The translations under genes and the position numbers were made by a program. Of a stretch of DNA of 23,688 nt, positions 15,062 through 22,581 are shown in pieces; position 1 is the stretch's first letter; each line of letters starts with the position of its first letter. The notes below the pieces were generated by a model. The model ran no database searches and was not told the DNA's origin. It worked only from the letters and a program-made list of their open reading frames with translations. Source of the DNA: JAOAGA01 sp964540515 (GTDB taxonomy: Bacteria > CALINM01); assembly GCA_964540515.1 (NCBI GenBank), contig CAZIMS010000015.1:1-23688 (forward strand), written 5' to 3'.

Positions 15062-17683
15062 ATGTTAGAGTATATACTCAAAAAAATTATGGGTACTAAG
15101 AACGAGAGGGAGCTTAAAAGTATATATCCTATTATCGATGAGATTAATAGTTTAGAAGCAACAATATCTTCCTTAACAGATGAGGAACTTAAGAAGAAAA
15201 CTGTCAATTTTAAGGAAAGAATAGAAAAAGGGGAGTCTCTTGATTCTATTCTACCCGAGGCCTTTGCAGTTGTAAGAGAAGCAAGTAAAAGAACGTTAGG
15301 GATGAGACACTTTGATTGCCAGTTGATAGGTGGGATTGTTCTTCATCAGGGCAAGATAGCTGAGATGAAGACTGGTGAAGGTAAGACACTTGTTGCTACA
15401 CTTCCAGCCTATTTAAATGCCCTTACAGGTAAAGGTGTACATATTGTGACGGTAAACGATTACTTGGCCAAAAGAGATAGCGAATGGATGGGTACCATAT
15501 ACAAATTTTTAGGACTTACTGTTGGTTGTATTGTTCATGGCCTTGATGATGATGAGAGAAAAACAGCATATTTAGCCGATATTACTTATGGCACTAATAA
15601 TGAGTTTGGCTTTGATTATTTAAGAGACAATATGAAGTACTCTCTTAATGACTATGTCCAAAGAGAGTTTAACTATGCCATTGTTGACGAGGTAGATAGT
15701 ATCTTAATAGATGAGGCCCGTACTCCCTTAATTATCTCAGGACCATCTGAAGATAGTACCGATTTATACTACATAATAGACAAGATTATCCCCTATCTAA
15801 AAAGAGACACAGACTTTACCATAGACGAAAAATCAAGAACTATTACGCTCCTTGAGGAAGGTATAACTAAGGTTGAGAACCTTTTAAAGATAAGCAATCT
15901 TTATGACCCTTCTAATATGAACATACTTCATCATGTAAATCAGGCTTTAAGGGCACATCATCTTTTTAAAAGAGATGTTGATTATGTAGTTAAAGATGGA
16001 GAAGTTGTTATAGTAGATGAGTTTACAGGAAGGCTTATGCCAGGTAGGAGATGGAGCGAAGGTCTTCATCAGGCTATTGAGGCAAAGGAAAAGGTTAAGA
16101 TTGAGAGAGAAAATCAGACTTTAGCAACGATAACCTTTCAGAATTATTTTAGGATGTATAAAAAGCTGGCAGGTATGACAGGTACTGCTGAGACAGAGGC
16201 TGCGGAGTTTAAAAAAATATATAACTTAGATGTTGTTGTCATACCAACTAACAAAAAGATGATTAGGAATGATTATCCTGATGTAGTTTTTAAAACTGAG
16301 AAAGAAAAATATAAGGCAGTTGTAGAAGAGATTAAGAAGTTATATCAGTTGGGAAGGCCAGTTCTTGTGGGTACCACCTCTATTGAGAAAAATGAGAAAG
16401 TTTCTGGCCTATTAAAGAGAGAAGGTATCCCTCATCAGGTATTAAACGCCAAACAACACGAGCGTGAAGCAGAGATAATCGCACAGGCTGGAAGATTAAA
16501 GACTGTAACCATAGCAACAAATATGGCGGGAAGGGGTGTGGATATAATCCTTGGAGGAAATCCAAATCTATTAGCAAAGGCAAAGGTTGGTTATGATACA
16601 AATCATCCCGATTATGAAAAAATTCTTGCCGATATAAAGAAACAGTGTGAGGAAGAAAAAGAAAAGGTCATCTCTTTAGGTGGTTTACATATAATAGGTA
16701 CGGAAAGACATGAGAGTAGAAGAATAGATAATCAGCTAAGAGGTAGGGCAGGAAGACAGGGAGATCCTGGTAGTTCAAGATTTTATCTATCCCTTGAGGA
16801 TGATTTAATGAGGATCTTTGGTTCTGACAGAATTGCAGGTGTTATGGATAAGTTAGGCATTGAGGATGGAGAGGCCATAGAGCATACAATGGTATCGAAG
16901 GCCATAGAGAAGGCTCAGATGCGCGTTGAAGGACACAACTTTGAGATTAGAAAGCATTTGCTTGAATACGATGATGTGATGAATCAGCAAAGGATATTTG
17001 TATATAGCTTTAGAAGGAAAATTCTCCAGAACGAAGACATAAAAGGCTCTGTTAAGGATATTATTTATGAGGTCCTCAACTGGACCTTTGATATTCTTAT
17101 TCCCGACAATAAAAAAGATTGGAATATAAAGGGTTTTGTAGATATTTTAAGAAGTATTTTCGATATCAGGATAACTTCAGAGGAAGTTGAAAATTTTTTT
17201 CCCGATGAAGATGCTCTTTATGACCACTTAGAAAAGATAATATTTGATTATTATCAAAAGAAAGAATCCGACTATAGCGAAGAGACAATGAGAGAATTAG
17301 AAAAATATTTTCTCTTAACCTCTCTCGATAGTCATTGGAAAGACCACCTCCTTGCTATAGATCACTTAAAGGAAGGCATTGGCCTTAGAGGTTACGCCCA
17401 GAAGGATCCACTCGTTGAGTATAAGAAAGAGGCCCATCATTTATTTATGGAGATGCTTGAGAATTTTAGAAAAGACACCGTTACTAAGCTTTTTAATGTA
17501 AAAATATTAAAGCAGGATGAGATACCAGACCTTGAAGAAGAGGAAGAAAAGATTAAAAATTTAAAGTTTGGTGGGGATTCAAAGAGAGAGCCTCTTAAGG
17601 CAAAAGGGAAGGTAGGTAGAAATGACCCTTGTCCCTGTGGTAGTGGCAAAAAGTACAAGAAATGCTGCGGAGCAGAAAAATGA
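15062..17683 (+). CDS. secA: Preprotein translocase ATPase SecA
   Basis: This is the motor of the Sec export pathway, driving unfolded preproteins through SecYEG. At 873 residues it is full length. Walker A MKTGEGKT lies at 102-109, the Walker B DEVD at 209-212 followed by SILIDEARTPLIISG, then the preprotein cross-linking domain, NBD2 with TNMAGRGVDIILGGN and QLRGRAGRQGDPG, the helical wing and scaffold, and a C-terminal zinc tail CPCGSGKKYKKCC (CxCx8CC) that binds SecB or ribosomes in the family. AGGAGA stands six bases before the ATG. The stop overlaps the argJ start by four bases (ATGA). Confidence 0.98.
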   Translation: MLEYILKKIMGTKNERELKSIYPIIDEINSLEATISSLTDEELKKKTVNFKERIEKGESLDSILPEAFAVVREASKRTLGMRHFDCQLIGGIVLHQGKIAEMKTGEGKTLVATLPAYLNALTGKGVHIVTVNDYLAKRDSEWMGTIYKFLGLTVGCIVHGLDDDERKTAYLADITYGTNNEFGFDYLRDNMKYSLNDYVQREFNYAIVDEVDSILIDEARTPLIISGPSEDSTDLYYIIDKIIPYLKRDTDFTIDEKSRTITLLEEGITKVENLLKISNLYDPSNMNILHHVNQALRAHHLFKRDVDYVVKDGEVVIVDEFTGRLMPGRRWSEGLHQAIEAKEKVKIERENQTLATITFQNYFRMYKKLAGMTGTAETEAAEFKKIYNLDVVVIPTNKKMIRNDYPDVVFKTEKEKYKAVVEEIKKLYQLGRPVLVGTTSIEKNEKVSGLLKREGIPHQVLNAKQHEREAEIIAQAGRLKTVTIATNMAGRGVDIILGGNPNLLAKAKVGYDTNHPDYEKILADIKKQCEEEKEKVISLGGLHIIGTERHESRRIDNQLRGRAGRQGDPGSSRFYLSLEDDLMRIFGSDRIAGVMDKLGIEDGEAIEHTMVSKAIEKAQMRVEGHNFEIRKHLLEYDDVMNQQRIFVYSFRRKILQNEDIKGSVKDIIYEVLNWTFDILIPDNKKDWNIKGFVDILRSIFDIRITSEEVENFFPDEDALYDHLEKIIFDYYQKKESDYSEETMRELEKYFLLTSLDSHWKDHLLAIDHLKEGIGLRGYAQKDPLVEYKKEAHHLFMEMLENFRKDTVTKLFNVKILKQDEIPDLEEEEEKIKNLKFGGDSKREPLKAKGKVGRNDPCPCGSGKKYKKCCGAEK

Positions 17684-19013
17684 TACCTAAGGGTTTTTTA
17701 TTTGCAGGCATTAGTGCAGGTGTTAAAAAAAATGGCAAAAAAGATTTGGGCTTTGTATTATTTGAGAAAGAGGTAGTCTCGGCAGGACTTTATACTAAAA
17801 ATAAGGTTAAATCTCCTTCAGTTGTCTATACAAAAAAAGTTGTGAAAACCTCTTCTCTTAGGGCTCTTTTAGTTGTAAGTGGGAATGCAAATGCCTGTGT
17901 AAAAGATGGTATGGAGGATATAAAAGAGGTTGTTAACTCCTTGGCTTCCAGAATAAATGTTGATAACAAGAGTGTTGCCTTTGCCTCAACAGGAGTTATA
18001 GGCGTTAAGATGCCCCTTGAGACAATAAAAAGGGCCATTGGTAAACTTGTGGATAGCCTTAAGAAAGATGATTATGAAGACTTTTCATCGGCTATTCAGA
18101 CCACCGATGCCTTCGAAAAAGTGGGAAAAAGGTCTTTTAAGATTAAAGGTAAAGATGTAAATCTGCTTGTTATTGCAAAGGGAGCTGGGATGATAGCTCC
18201 AAATATGGCAACAATGCTTGTATTTATCTTTACAGATATTAATATATCAAAAGATGCTTTAAGCGCTGCCCTTAAAGAAGCTGTAGATAATAGCTTTAAT
18301 ATTATAAGCGTAGATGGTGATACAAGCACAAANNNNNNNNNNNNNNNNNNNNNNNNNNNNNNNNNNNNNNNNNNNNNNNNNNNNNNNNNNNNNNNNNNNN
18401 NNNNNNNNNNNNNNNNNNNNNNNNNNNNNNNNAAGCTGTAGATAATAGCTTTAATATTATAAGCGTAGATGGTGATACAAGCACAAATGATATGGTCCTT
18501 GCCTTTGCAAGTGGGCTTGCTGAAAACGAGGTAGTTGAGCTAAATGATAGTGGGTATAAAGAATTTTTAGAAAATCTTAAATCAGTCTGCCTTGATGTTG
18601 CCAAGTTGATTGTTAAGGATGGGGAAGGCGCTACAAAGATAATAAAGTTTGTCATTAAAGGTGCAAAAAGCAAAAGCTCTGCCTTTAAAATATTAAAAAC
18701 TATTGCCAACTCACAACTGGTAAAAACAGCTTTCTATGGTTGTGACCCCAATTGGGGTAGGATAATAGCTGCCATTGGTAGAAGCGGCGTAGATGTTATT
18801 GAAAAGAAGATTAATATTGATATTGAAAGTATGGCAGTTGTTAGAGATGGTGTAGAGGTTAAGGGTTTTAGCGAAGAAAAACTAAAGGAAAAGATGAAAG
18901 GGGAGGAGATAACTGTACTAGTTGATCTTAATAGTGGCAATGAATCTGCAACCTTTTATACTTGTGACCTTACTTTAGATTATGTAAAGATAAACTCAGC
19001 CTACAGAACCTAA
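17680..19013 (+). CDS. argJ: Bifunctional ornithine acetyltransferase / N-acetylglutamate synthase (interrupted only by an artefactual gap)
   Basis: ArgJ transfers the acetyl group from N-acetylornithine to glutamate in cyclic arginine synthesis, and may also use acetyl-CoA. The start ATG at 17680 overlaps the secA stop; an ATG six codons earlier lies inside secA. The self-cleavage site is KGAGMIAPNMATML at 167-180, with nucleophile Thr178. The reading frame is broken by 100 N at 18333-18432, but a 55-base block is repeated on both sides. Removing the N and one copy (155 bases) restores a single frame of 392 residues and rebuilds the conserved motif SVDGDTSTND exactly across the join. The C-terminus INSAYRT is typical. 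The real gene is therefore almost certainly intact. Confidence 0.95.
18278..18332 (+). repeat. Left copy of a 55-base duplicated contig end
   Basis: These 55 bases, ending exactly at the first N, are identical to 18433-18487, which begin exactly at the last N. This is the signature of two contigs that overlap by an assembly k-mer but were scaffolded with a fixed gap. Confidence 0.95.
18333..18432. other. Artefactual assembly gap of 100 N inside argJ
   Basis: The N run is flanked by identical 55-base sequences and lies in the middle of a conserved protein motif. Merging the flanks keeps the frame and motif, so no sequence is likely to be missing here. Confidence 0.93.
18433..18487 (+). repeat. 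Right copy of the 55-base duplicated contig end
   Basis: Identical base for base to 18278-18332. It continues directly into the second half of argJ. Confidence 0.95.
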
Positions 19014-19020
19014 GTTAAAA

Positions 19021-19752
19021 CTAACCGAACAAAGCTACTCTAATTCTTGCAATCACTATTCCTATCTCAAAAAGGGCTATAATAATAATAGCTACCAATA
19101 TTTGTGAGAGCAAGTCAGGTGGTGTAATTATTGCAGAAATTACAAAGGATAGTATTATAAAGAGCTTTCTTAGCTCAAGTACCTGACTTAGTTTAATAAT
19201 CTTAAAATGGATCATCAAAAAGATAGCGAAGGGTATGGTAAAAAGTATCCCTGCATAGAGATTAAATTTTAAGACAAAATCAAGATACTCATTAATATTG
19301 GGGTAGACCTCATAAAAATCAAAGACAAACTTACTAAAAAAGTTAAGAAAGATAGGTAGCACAAGTTTATATAAAAGGGAAAAGCCTGTAAAAAAACTTA
19401 AAAAACCAATAGTTATGAAAATTTTTAATAGTCTTTTTTCATGCTCAAAGAGGCCAGGTGCTAAAAACATAAAAATCTGATAGATAATAATAGGAGAGGC
19501 TAACAAAAGGGCAATTATAAGGGAGACCTTAAAAAAGAGGAAAAAACCATCCGTTAACTTTAAGTACACCAGATTTCCTGTTGTAACAAAGCCCTTTAAA
19601 GGCTCTGTAAGAAAGCTTAGGATAGGTTTTATAAAGTTAAAGGAGATGACAAAACATACAAAAAGGGCAATAAGAATTTTTATGATTCTTTGTCTTAACT
19701 CAATTAGGTGTTCTCTAAAGGGGATTTTTTTGTCTTCAGATTGAATAGTCAC
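19021..19752 (-). CDS. tatC: Sec-independent protein translocase TatC
   Basis: This is the inner-membrane receptor of the twin-arginine pathway that exports folded, often cofactor-bearing proteins. The 243-residue protein has six predicted membrane helices. Conserved landmarks are FREHLIELRQRI at the N-terminus (Glu18 matching E. coli Glu15), FLAPGLFEHEKRL in the first periplasmic-cytoplasmic loop region and ITPPDLLSQ before the last helices. The start is a GTG at 19752 that overlaps tatB by 17 bases; no strong ribosome binding site is visible, so coupling is likely. Its stop lies seven bases from the convergent argJ stop. Tungsto- or molybdoenzymes would be typical Tat cargo, a possible functional link to the tup genes. 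Confidence 0.94.
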   Translation of the reverse strand: MTIQSEDKKIPFREHLIELRQRIIKILIALFVCFVISFNFIKPILSFLTEPLKGFVTTGNLVYLKLTDGFFLFFKVSLIIALLLASPIIIYQIFMFLAPGLFEHEKRLLKIFITIGFLSFFTGFSLLYKLVLPIFLNFFSKFVFDFYEVYPNINEYLDFVLKFNLYAGILFTIPFAIFLMIHFKIIKLSQVLELRKLFIILSFVISAIITPPDLLSQILVAIIIIALFEIGIVIARIRVALFG

Positions 19753-20056
19753 TTTTGTTTTCTTCAGAGCTCTTTGTAGTCTCTATAGGTTTCTCAACCT
19801 CTTCCTTAATCTTTTGAGCCTCTTGGTAGGCCCTTTCTACTTCCACTTTAATCTCTGCGTCAATATCTTTCAAGGGCTTTTCAATCTCGCTATAAACCTC
19901 TTTTTCGATAGAGCCTTTTACGTCATCAAGGGCGTTTTTAATTGTGCCAATTGTTTTACCTAACATTTTAGCAACCTCTGGTATGCGATCAGGTCCCACC
20001 ACGACTATAGCGATTATAATTATCAATATAAGCTCTGGTAAACCAATATTAAACAT
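19736..20056 (-). CDS. tatB: Sec-independent translocase TatA/TatB family protein, TatB-like
   Basis: This is a small membrane component of the Tat system. From the ATG at 20056 it has 106 residues: a single membrane helix at about 5-20, the Gly-Pro hinge at 21-22, an amphipathic helix (RIPEVAKMLGKTIGTIKNAL) and a long charged helical tail. The start MFNIGLPEL, with Glu at position 8, and the long tail are more TatB-like than TatA-like, but the family is hard to divide and a dual TatA/B role is possible. A TTG 12 codons upstream gives an unlikely polar extension. A good promoter ends seven bases before the ATG, so the mRNA may be leaderless. Confidence 0.85.
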   Translation of the reverse strand: MFNIGLPELILIIIIAIVVVGPDRIPEVAKMLGKTIGTIKNALDDVKGSIEKEVYSEIEKPLKDIDAEIKVEVERAYQEAQKIKEEVEKPIETTKSSEENKSDYSI

Positions 20057-20063
20057 AATAAAA

Positions 20064-20092
20064 ATTCTATTATTTATTGCTATAATTTTCAA
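20064..20092 (-). promoter_or_regulatory. Candidate promoter for tatB-tatC
   Basis: On the minus strand TTGAAA (20092-20087), 17 bases, then TAGAAT (20069-20064). Only seven bases separate the -10 from the tatB ATG, so transcription would start at or next to the start codon. Confidence 0.45.
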
Positions 20093-20173
20093 GAAAAGTT
20101 TCTTTTTGACTAAAAATTAAGAGAGCAAGCTTTTTTCTGAATGATAGTCTTTCCTTTGTTTTTAAAGATAAGT

Positions 20174-20179
20174 TATACT
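20174..20179 (+). promoter_or_regulatory. Possible -10 element for cbiG
   Basis: TATACT at 20174-20179 is a good -10, but the -35 region at about 20151 (TTCCTT) is poor. The ATG at 20191 follows after 11 bases with no Shine-Dalgarno. No cobalamin riboswitch is recognisable in the 134-base divergent region. Confidence 0.3.
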
Positions 20180-20190
20180 ATCTCATATTT

Positions 20191-21195
20191 ATGAGAAAGA
20201 TCGTTGTTATGTATATAACTCAAGCAGGAGAGAGACTTGCAAAAAAAATTAAGAAAAGAATTAAAGATAATATTTTTATAAAAAAATTAGAACCAGGAAG
20301 TCACAAAGAAGCCTTCTTTGAGGCATTTAATAACTATGATGTAGTAATTGCAGTTATGGCTGTGGGGATAGTAGTAAGAGGGATAGCTCCCCATCTAAGA
20401 GATAAATCAAAGGACCCAGCAGTGGTAGTAGTTGATGAGAAGGGAAAATTTGTAATTAGCCTGCTCTCAGGACATATAGGCGGTGCTAATGAGGTAGCTA
20501 TAGAGTTAGCAGAAAAGATAAAGGCAACGCCTGTTATAACAACCGCATCGGACATAAACAACTATCCTGCTATTGATGTTTATGCAAAAAAGAAGGGTTA
20601 TCTAATCTTAGATAAGACACATTATAAAGCACTTGTTATGTCAATGCTTAAAGGCAAGAAAATCTCAGTTTTTGTAGAAGGGGGAGAGGATAGAGATTTT
20701 TTTGAAAGAGCGCCCTTTGAGATCATATCTGATATGGAGGACTTTAAGAATAGAAAGTTTCCAAAGATTTATATAGGACATAGAAAAATTGATGATAATA
20801 CTTTACATCTTATAACAAAAAAGCTCTCTCTTGGGATAGGCTTTCATAAAGGACTTGAGGGAGAGAAGTTATACGCCTTTATAAAAGAAGTTTTTGATGG
20901 GAAAGGATACTTTTTAGAGTCTATCTCAAAGATAGCAACAATTGATAAAAGAGAAGGTGAGAAGGGGTTAGCATATATATCAGAAAAGCTGGGGGCAAAG
21001 ATCTACTACTTCACAGAAGAAGATCTAAAAAAGGTCACAATATTTGAAGAAAGCAAGAAGGTACTTAAGTATCATGCCGTGGGGAATATTGCAGAGACCT
21101 GTGCCTATCTTGCAAGCTTGAAGGGTGAGATTTTACTACCAAAGGTAAAGGGAGGGAATATAACTTTATGCGTAGCAAAGGAAAGGTGTTTATAG
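20191..21195 (+). CDS. cbiG: Cobalt-precorrin-5A hydrolase
   Basis: CbiG opens the delta-lactone of cobalt-precorrin-5A, releasing acetaldehyde, in the anaerobic (early cobalt insertion) cobalamin pathway. The 334-residue protein has the N-terminal core with VVIAVMAVGIVVRGIAP at 51-67 and LLSGHIGGAN at 91-100. A variable middle follows, then the C-terminal CbiG domain starting near LGIGFHKG at 214-221. The length suits a stand-alone CbiG rather than a fusion. The start at 20191 has no Shine-Dalgarno; an in-frame ATG at 20209 is the alternative. It overlaps cbiH by 28 bases. Other corrin genes must lie elsewhere. Confidence 0.9.
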   Translation: MRKIVVMYITQAGERLAKKIKKRIKDNIFIKKLEPGSHKEAFFEAFNNYDVVIAVMAVGIVVRGIAPHLRDKSKDPAVVVVDEKGKFVISLLSGHIGGANEVAIELAEKIKATPVITTASDINNYPAIDVYAKKKGYLILDKTHYKALVMSMLKGKKISVFVEGGEDRDFFERAPFEIISDMEDFKNRKFPKIYIGHRKIDDNTLHLITKKLSLGIGFHKGLEGEKLYAFIKEVFDGKGYFLESISKIATIDKREGEKGLAYISEKLGAKIYYFTEEDLKKVTIFEESKKVLKYHAVGNIAETCAYLASLKGEILLPKVKGGNITLCVAKERCL

Positions 21196-21905
21196 TTGGT
21201 TGTGGTGCTTTAACAAAGGCAACCATGACCTGTGATGGTATTTCTGCAATTGAGAGGTCTGAGATAGTAATAGGCTATAAAAGCTACATTGAGGAGATAA
21301 AAAAGATTTTTAGCGATAAGGTATTTCTCCACACGGCTATGAAAAAAGAGTTAGAGAGGGTCACAAAAACTATTGAGCTTGCCTTAGAAGGTAAGACTGT
21401 AAGCCTAATCTGCTCAGGCGATGCAGGTATTTATGGTATGGCGGGGCTTTTTTTAGAGGTTCTTGACAAAAAAGATATTGATATAGACTTTGAGATAATA
21501 CCTGGCTTGCCAGCCCTATCAATATGTTCAGCCCTTTTAGGTGCACCTCTTATGAATGATTTTGGTGTCATTAGCTTTTCTAACTTACTTACCGATGAGG
21601 TGATTATTGAGAAGAGATTAAGAGCTCTCCTTGAAGGTGGTTTTGTAATAGTAATTTACAACCCCGTAAGTAAAAGTAGAGGTGAGCTCTTTGAAAAATA
21701 TTGGGATATAATACTCGAAGAGAGGGAAACCTACTTTGGTGGCTATGTAAAAAAGGGTGGTAGAGAAGGAGAGGAGTGGGCAATTGGAAGGGTCTTTGAT
21801 CTGCCTATAGCTAAGTTTGATATGTCCACCCTAATAGTGATTGGCAATGAGTATACAGATATAGTTAAAGGAAAGCTTGTTACAAGAAGGGGCTACAAAG
21901 TATAA
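21168..21905 (+). CDS. cbiH: Precorrin-3B C17-methyltransferase (CbiH/CobJ family)
   Basis: This is a SAM-dependent tetrapyrrole methyltransferase that methylates C17 with ring contraction in the anaerobic corrin pathway. The 245-residue protein has the family layout: SEIVIGYKSYIEEI after the first loop, SGDAGIYGMAG at 83-93, PGLPALSICSALLGAPLMNDF, YNPVSKSR and a late MSTLIVIGN. The first loop reads VGCGALTKATMT instead of the usual GxGPG, which is unusual. The start ATG at 21168 lies inside cbiG with GGGAGGG about a dozen bases upstream; a GTG at 21186 is a possible alternative. The coaE ATG follows its stop after one base. Confidence 0.88.
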   Translation: MRSKGKVFIVGCGALTKATMTCDGISAIERSEIVIGYKSYIEEIKKIFSDKVFLHTAMKKELERVTKTIELALEGKTVSLICSGDAGIYGMAGLFLEVLDKKDIDIDFEIIPGLPALSICSALLGAPLMNDFGVISFSNLLTDEVIIEKRLRALLEGGFVIVIYNPVSKSRGELFEKYWDIILEERETYFGGYVKKGGREGEEWAIGRVFDLPIAKFDMSTLIVIGNEYTDIVKGKLVTRRGYKV

Positions 21906-21906
21906 G

Positions 21907-22494
21907 ATGATAAAAGTAGCAATAACAGGCGTAATAGGAAGTGGCAAATCTACAATCGCAAAGATATTTAAAGAGATGGGCTATAATGTTATAGACGCCG
22001 ATGAGATAAGTAGAAAGCTTACTAATAAAGGGGAGGAGGTCTATCATAAGATTGTTGAAGCCTTTGGAAAGGAGATACTAAAGGAAGATGAAGAGATTAA
22101 TAGAAGGACCCTTGCTGAGATAGTCTTTAAAGATAAAGAAAAAAAAATAATCCTTGAGAATATAATACATCCCGAAGTAAAAAAGATAAGCCTCAAAAAA
22201 GCTAAAGAGCTTGATGAGTTAGGGGAAAAGATAGTTTTTTTTGATATCCCTCTCTTATTTGAAGCCTCTATGGAGGATATGTTTGATTATATTATTCTTG
22301 CCTATGCTGATGAAGAGACCCTCTTTGAAAGGGTAGAGAAGAGAGATAAGATGAGCTACCATGAGTTTTTAGAAAGATTAAGAAATCAGATACCACTAAA
22401 AGAAAAGATAAAAAAAAGTCACTTTGTAATTGATACCAGAAAGGATATAGGGGAGCTTAAAAAAGAGCTTAACCAAGTTTTACAGGTCCTATAA
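21907..22494 (+). CDS. coaE: Dephospho-CoA kinase
   Basis: It phosphorylates dephospho-CoA at the 3'-hydroxyl of ribose, the last step of coenzyme A synthesis. The 195-residue protein begins MIKVAITGVIGSGKST, with the P-loop at 8-16. It then shows the substrate-region motif NVIDADEISRKL, a lid segment, FFDIPLLFE and a C-terminal FVIDT before the end, all typical of CoaE. I use the ATG at 21907, just after the cbiH stop; an in-frame ATG ten codons earlier lies inside cbiH and adds residues before the natural P-loop strand. It is the last gene before the terminator at 22533-22566. Confidence 0.93.
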   Translation: MIKVAITGVIGSGKSTIAKIFKEMGYNVIDADEISRKLTNKGEEVYHKIVEAFGKEILKEDEEINRRTLAEIVFKDKEKKIILENIIHPEVKKISLKKAKELDELGEKIVFFDIPLLFEASMEDMFDYIILAYADEETLFERVEKRDKMSYHEFLERLRNQIPLKEKIKKSHFVIDTRKDIGELKKELNQVLQVL

Positions 22495-22532
22495 AGGACA
22501 AAAAATAGAGATGTTTTTCATATCAATTTGGC

Positions 22533-22566
22533 AAAAAAAAGCCCCGAATTTTTCGGGGCTTTTTTT
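22533..22566. terminator. Strong bidirectional intrinsic terminator
   Basis: GCCCCGAA (22541-22548), loop TTT and TTCGGGGC (22552-22559) form a perfect 8-bp stem. Eight A precede it and seven T follow it, so it works as a rho-independent terminator for coaE on the plus strand and for the porin on the minus strand. Confidence 0.93.
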
Positions 22567-22581
22567 ATTCACACTAAAATC

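Noticed and set aside
18278..18487. Genuine direct repeat or CRISPR-like element
   Set aside because: Two identical 55-base blocks exactly abutting 100 N inside a conserved coding motif are best explained by overlapping contig ends.
18302..18709. Minus-strand open frame crossing the second N run
   Set aside because: It is antisense to argJ and bridges an artefactual gap; the plus-strand argJ motifs are unambiguous.
20057..20190. Cobalamin riboswitch upstream of cbiG
   Set aside because: The predicted transcript leader is nearly absent and I see none of the conserved B12-box elements in this AT-rich 134-base stretch.
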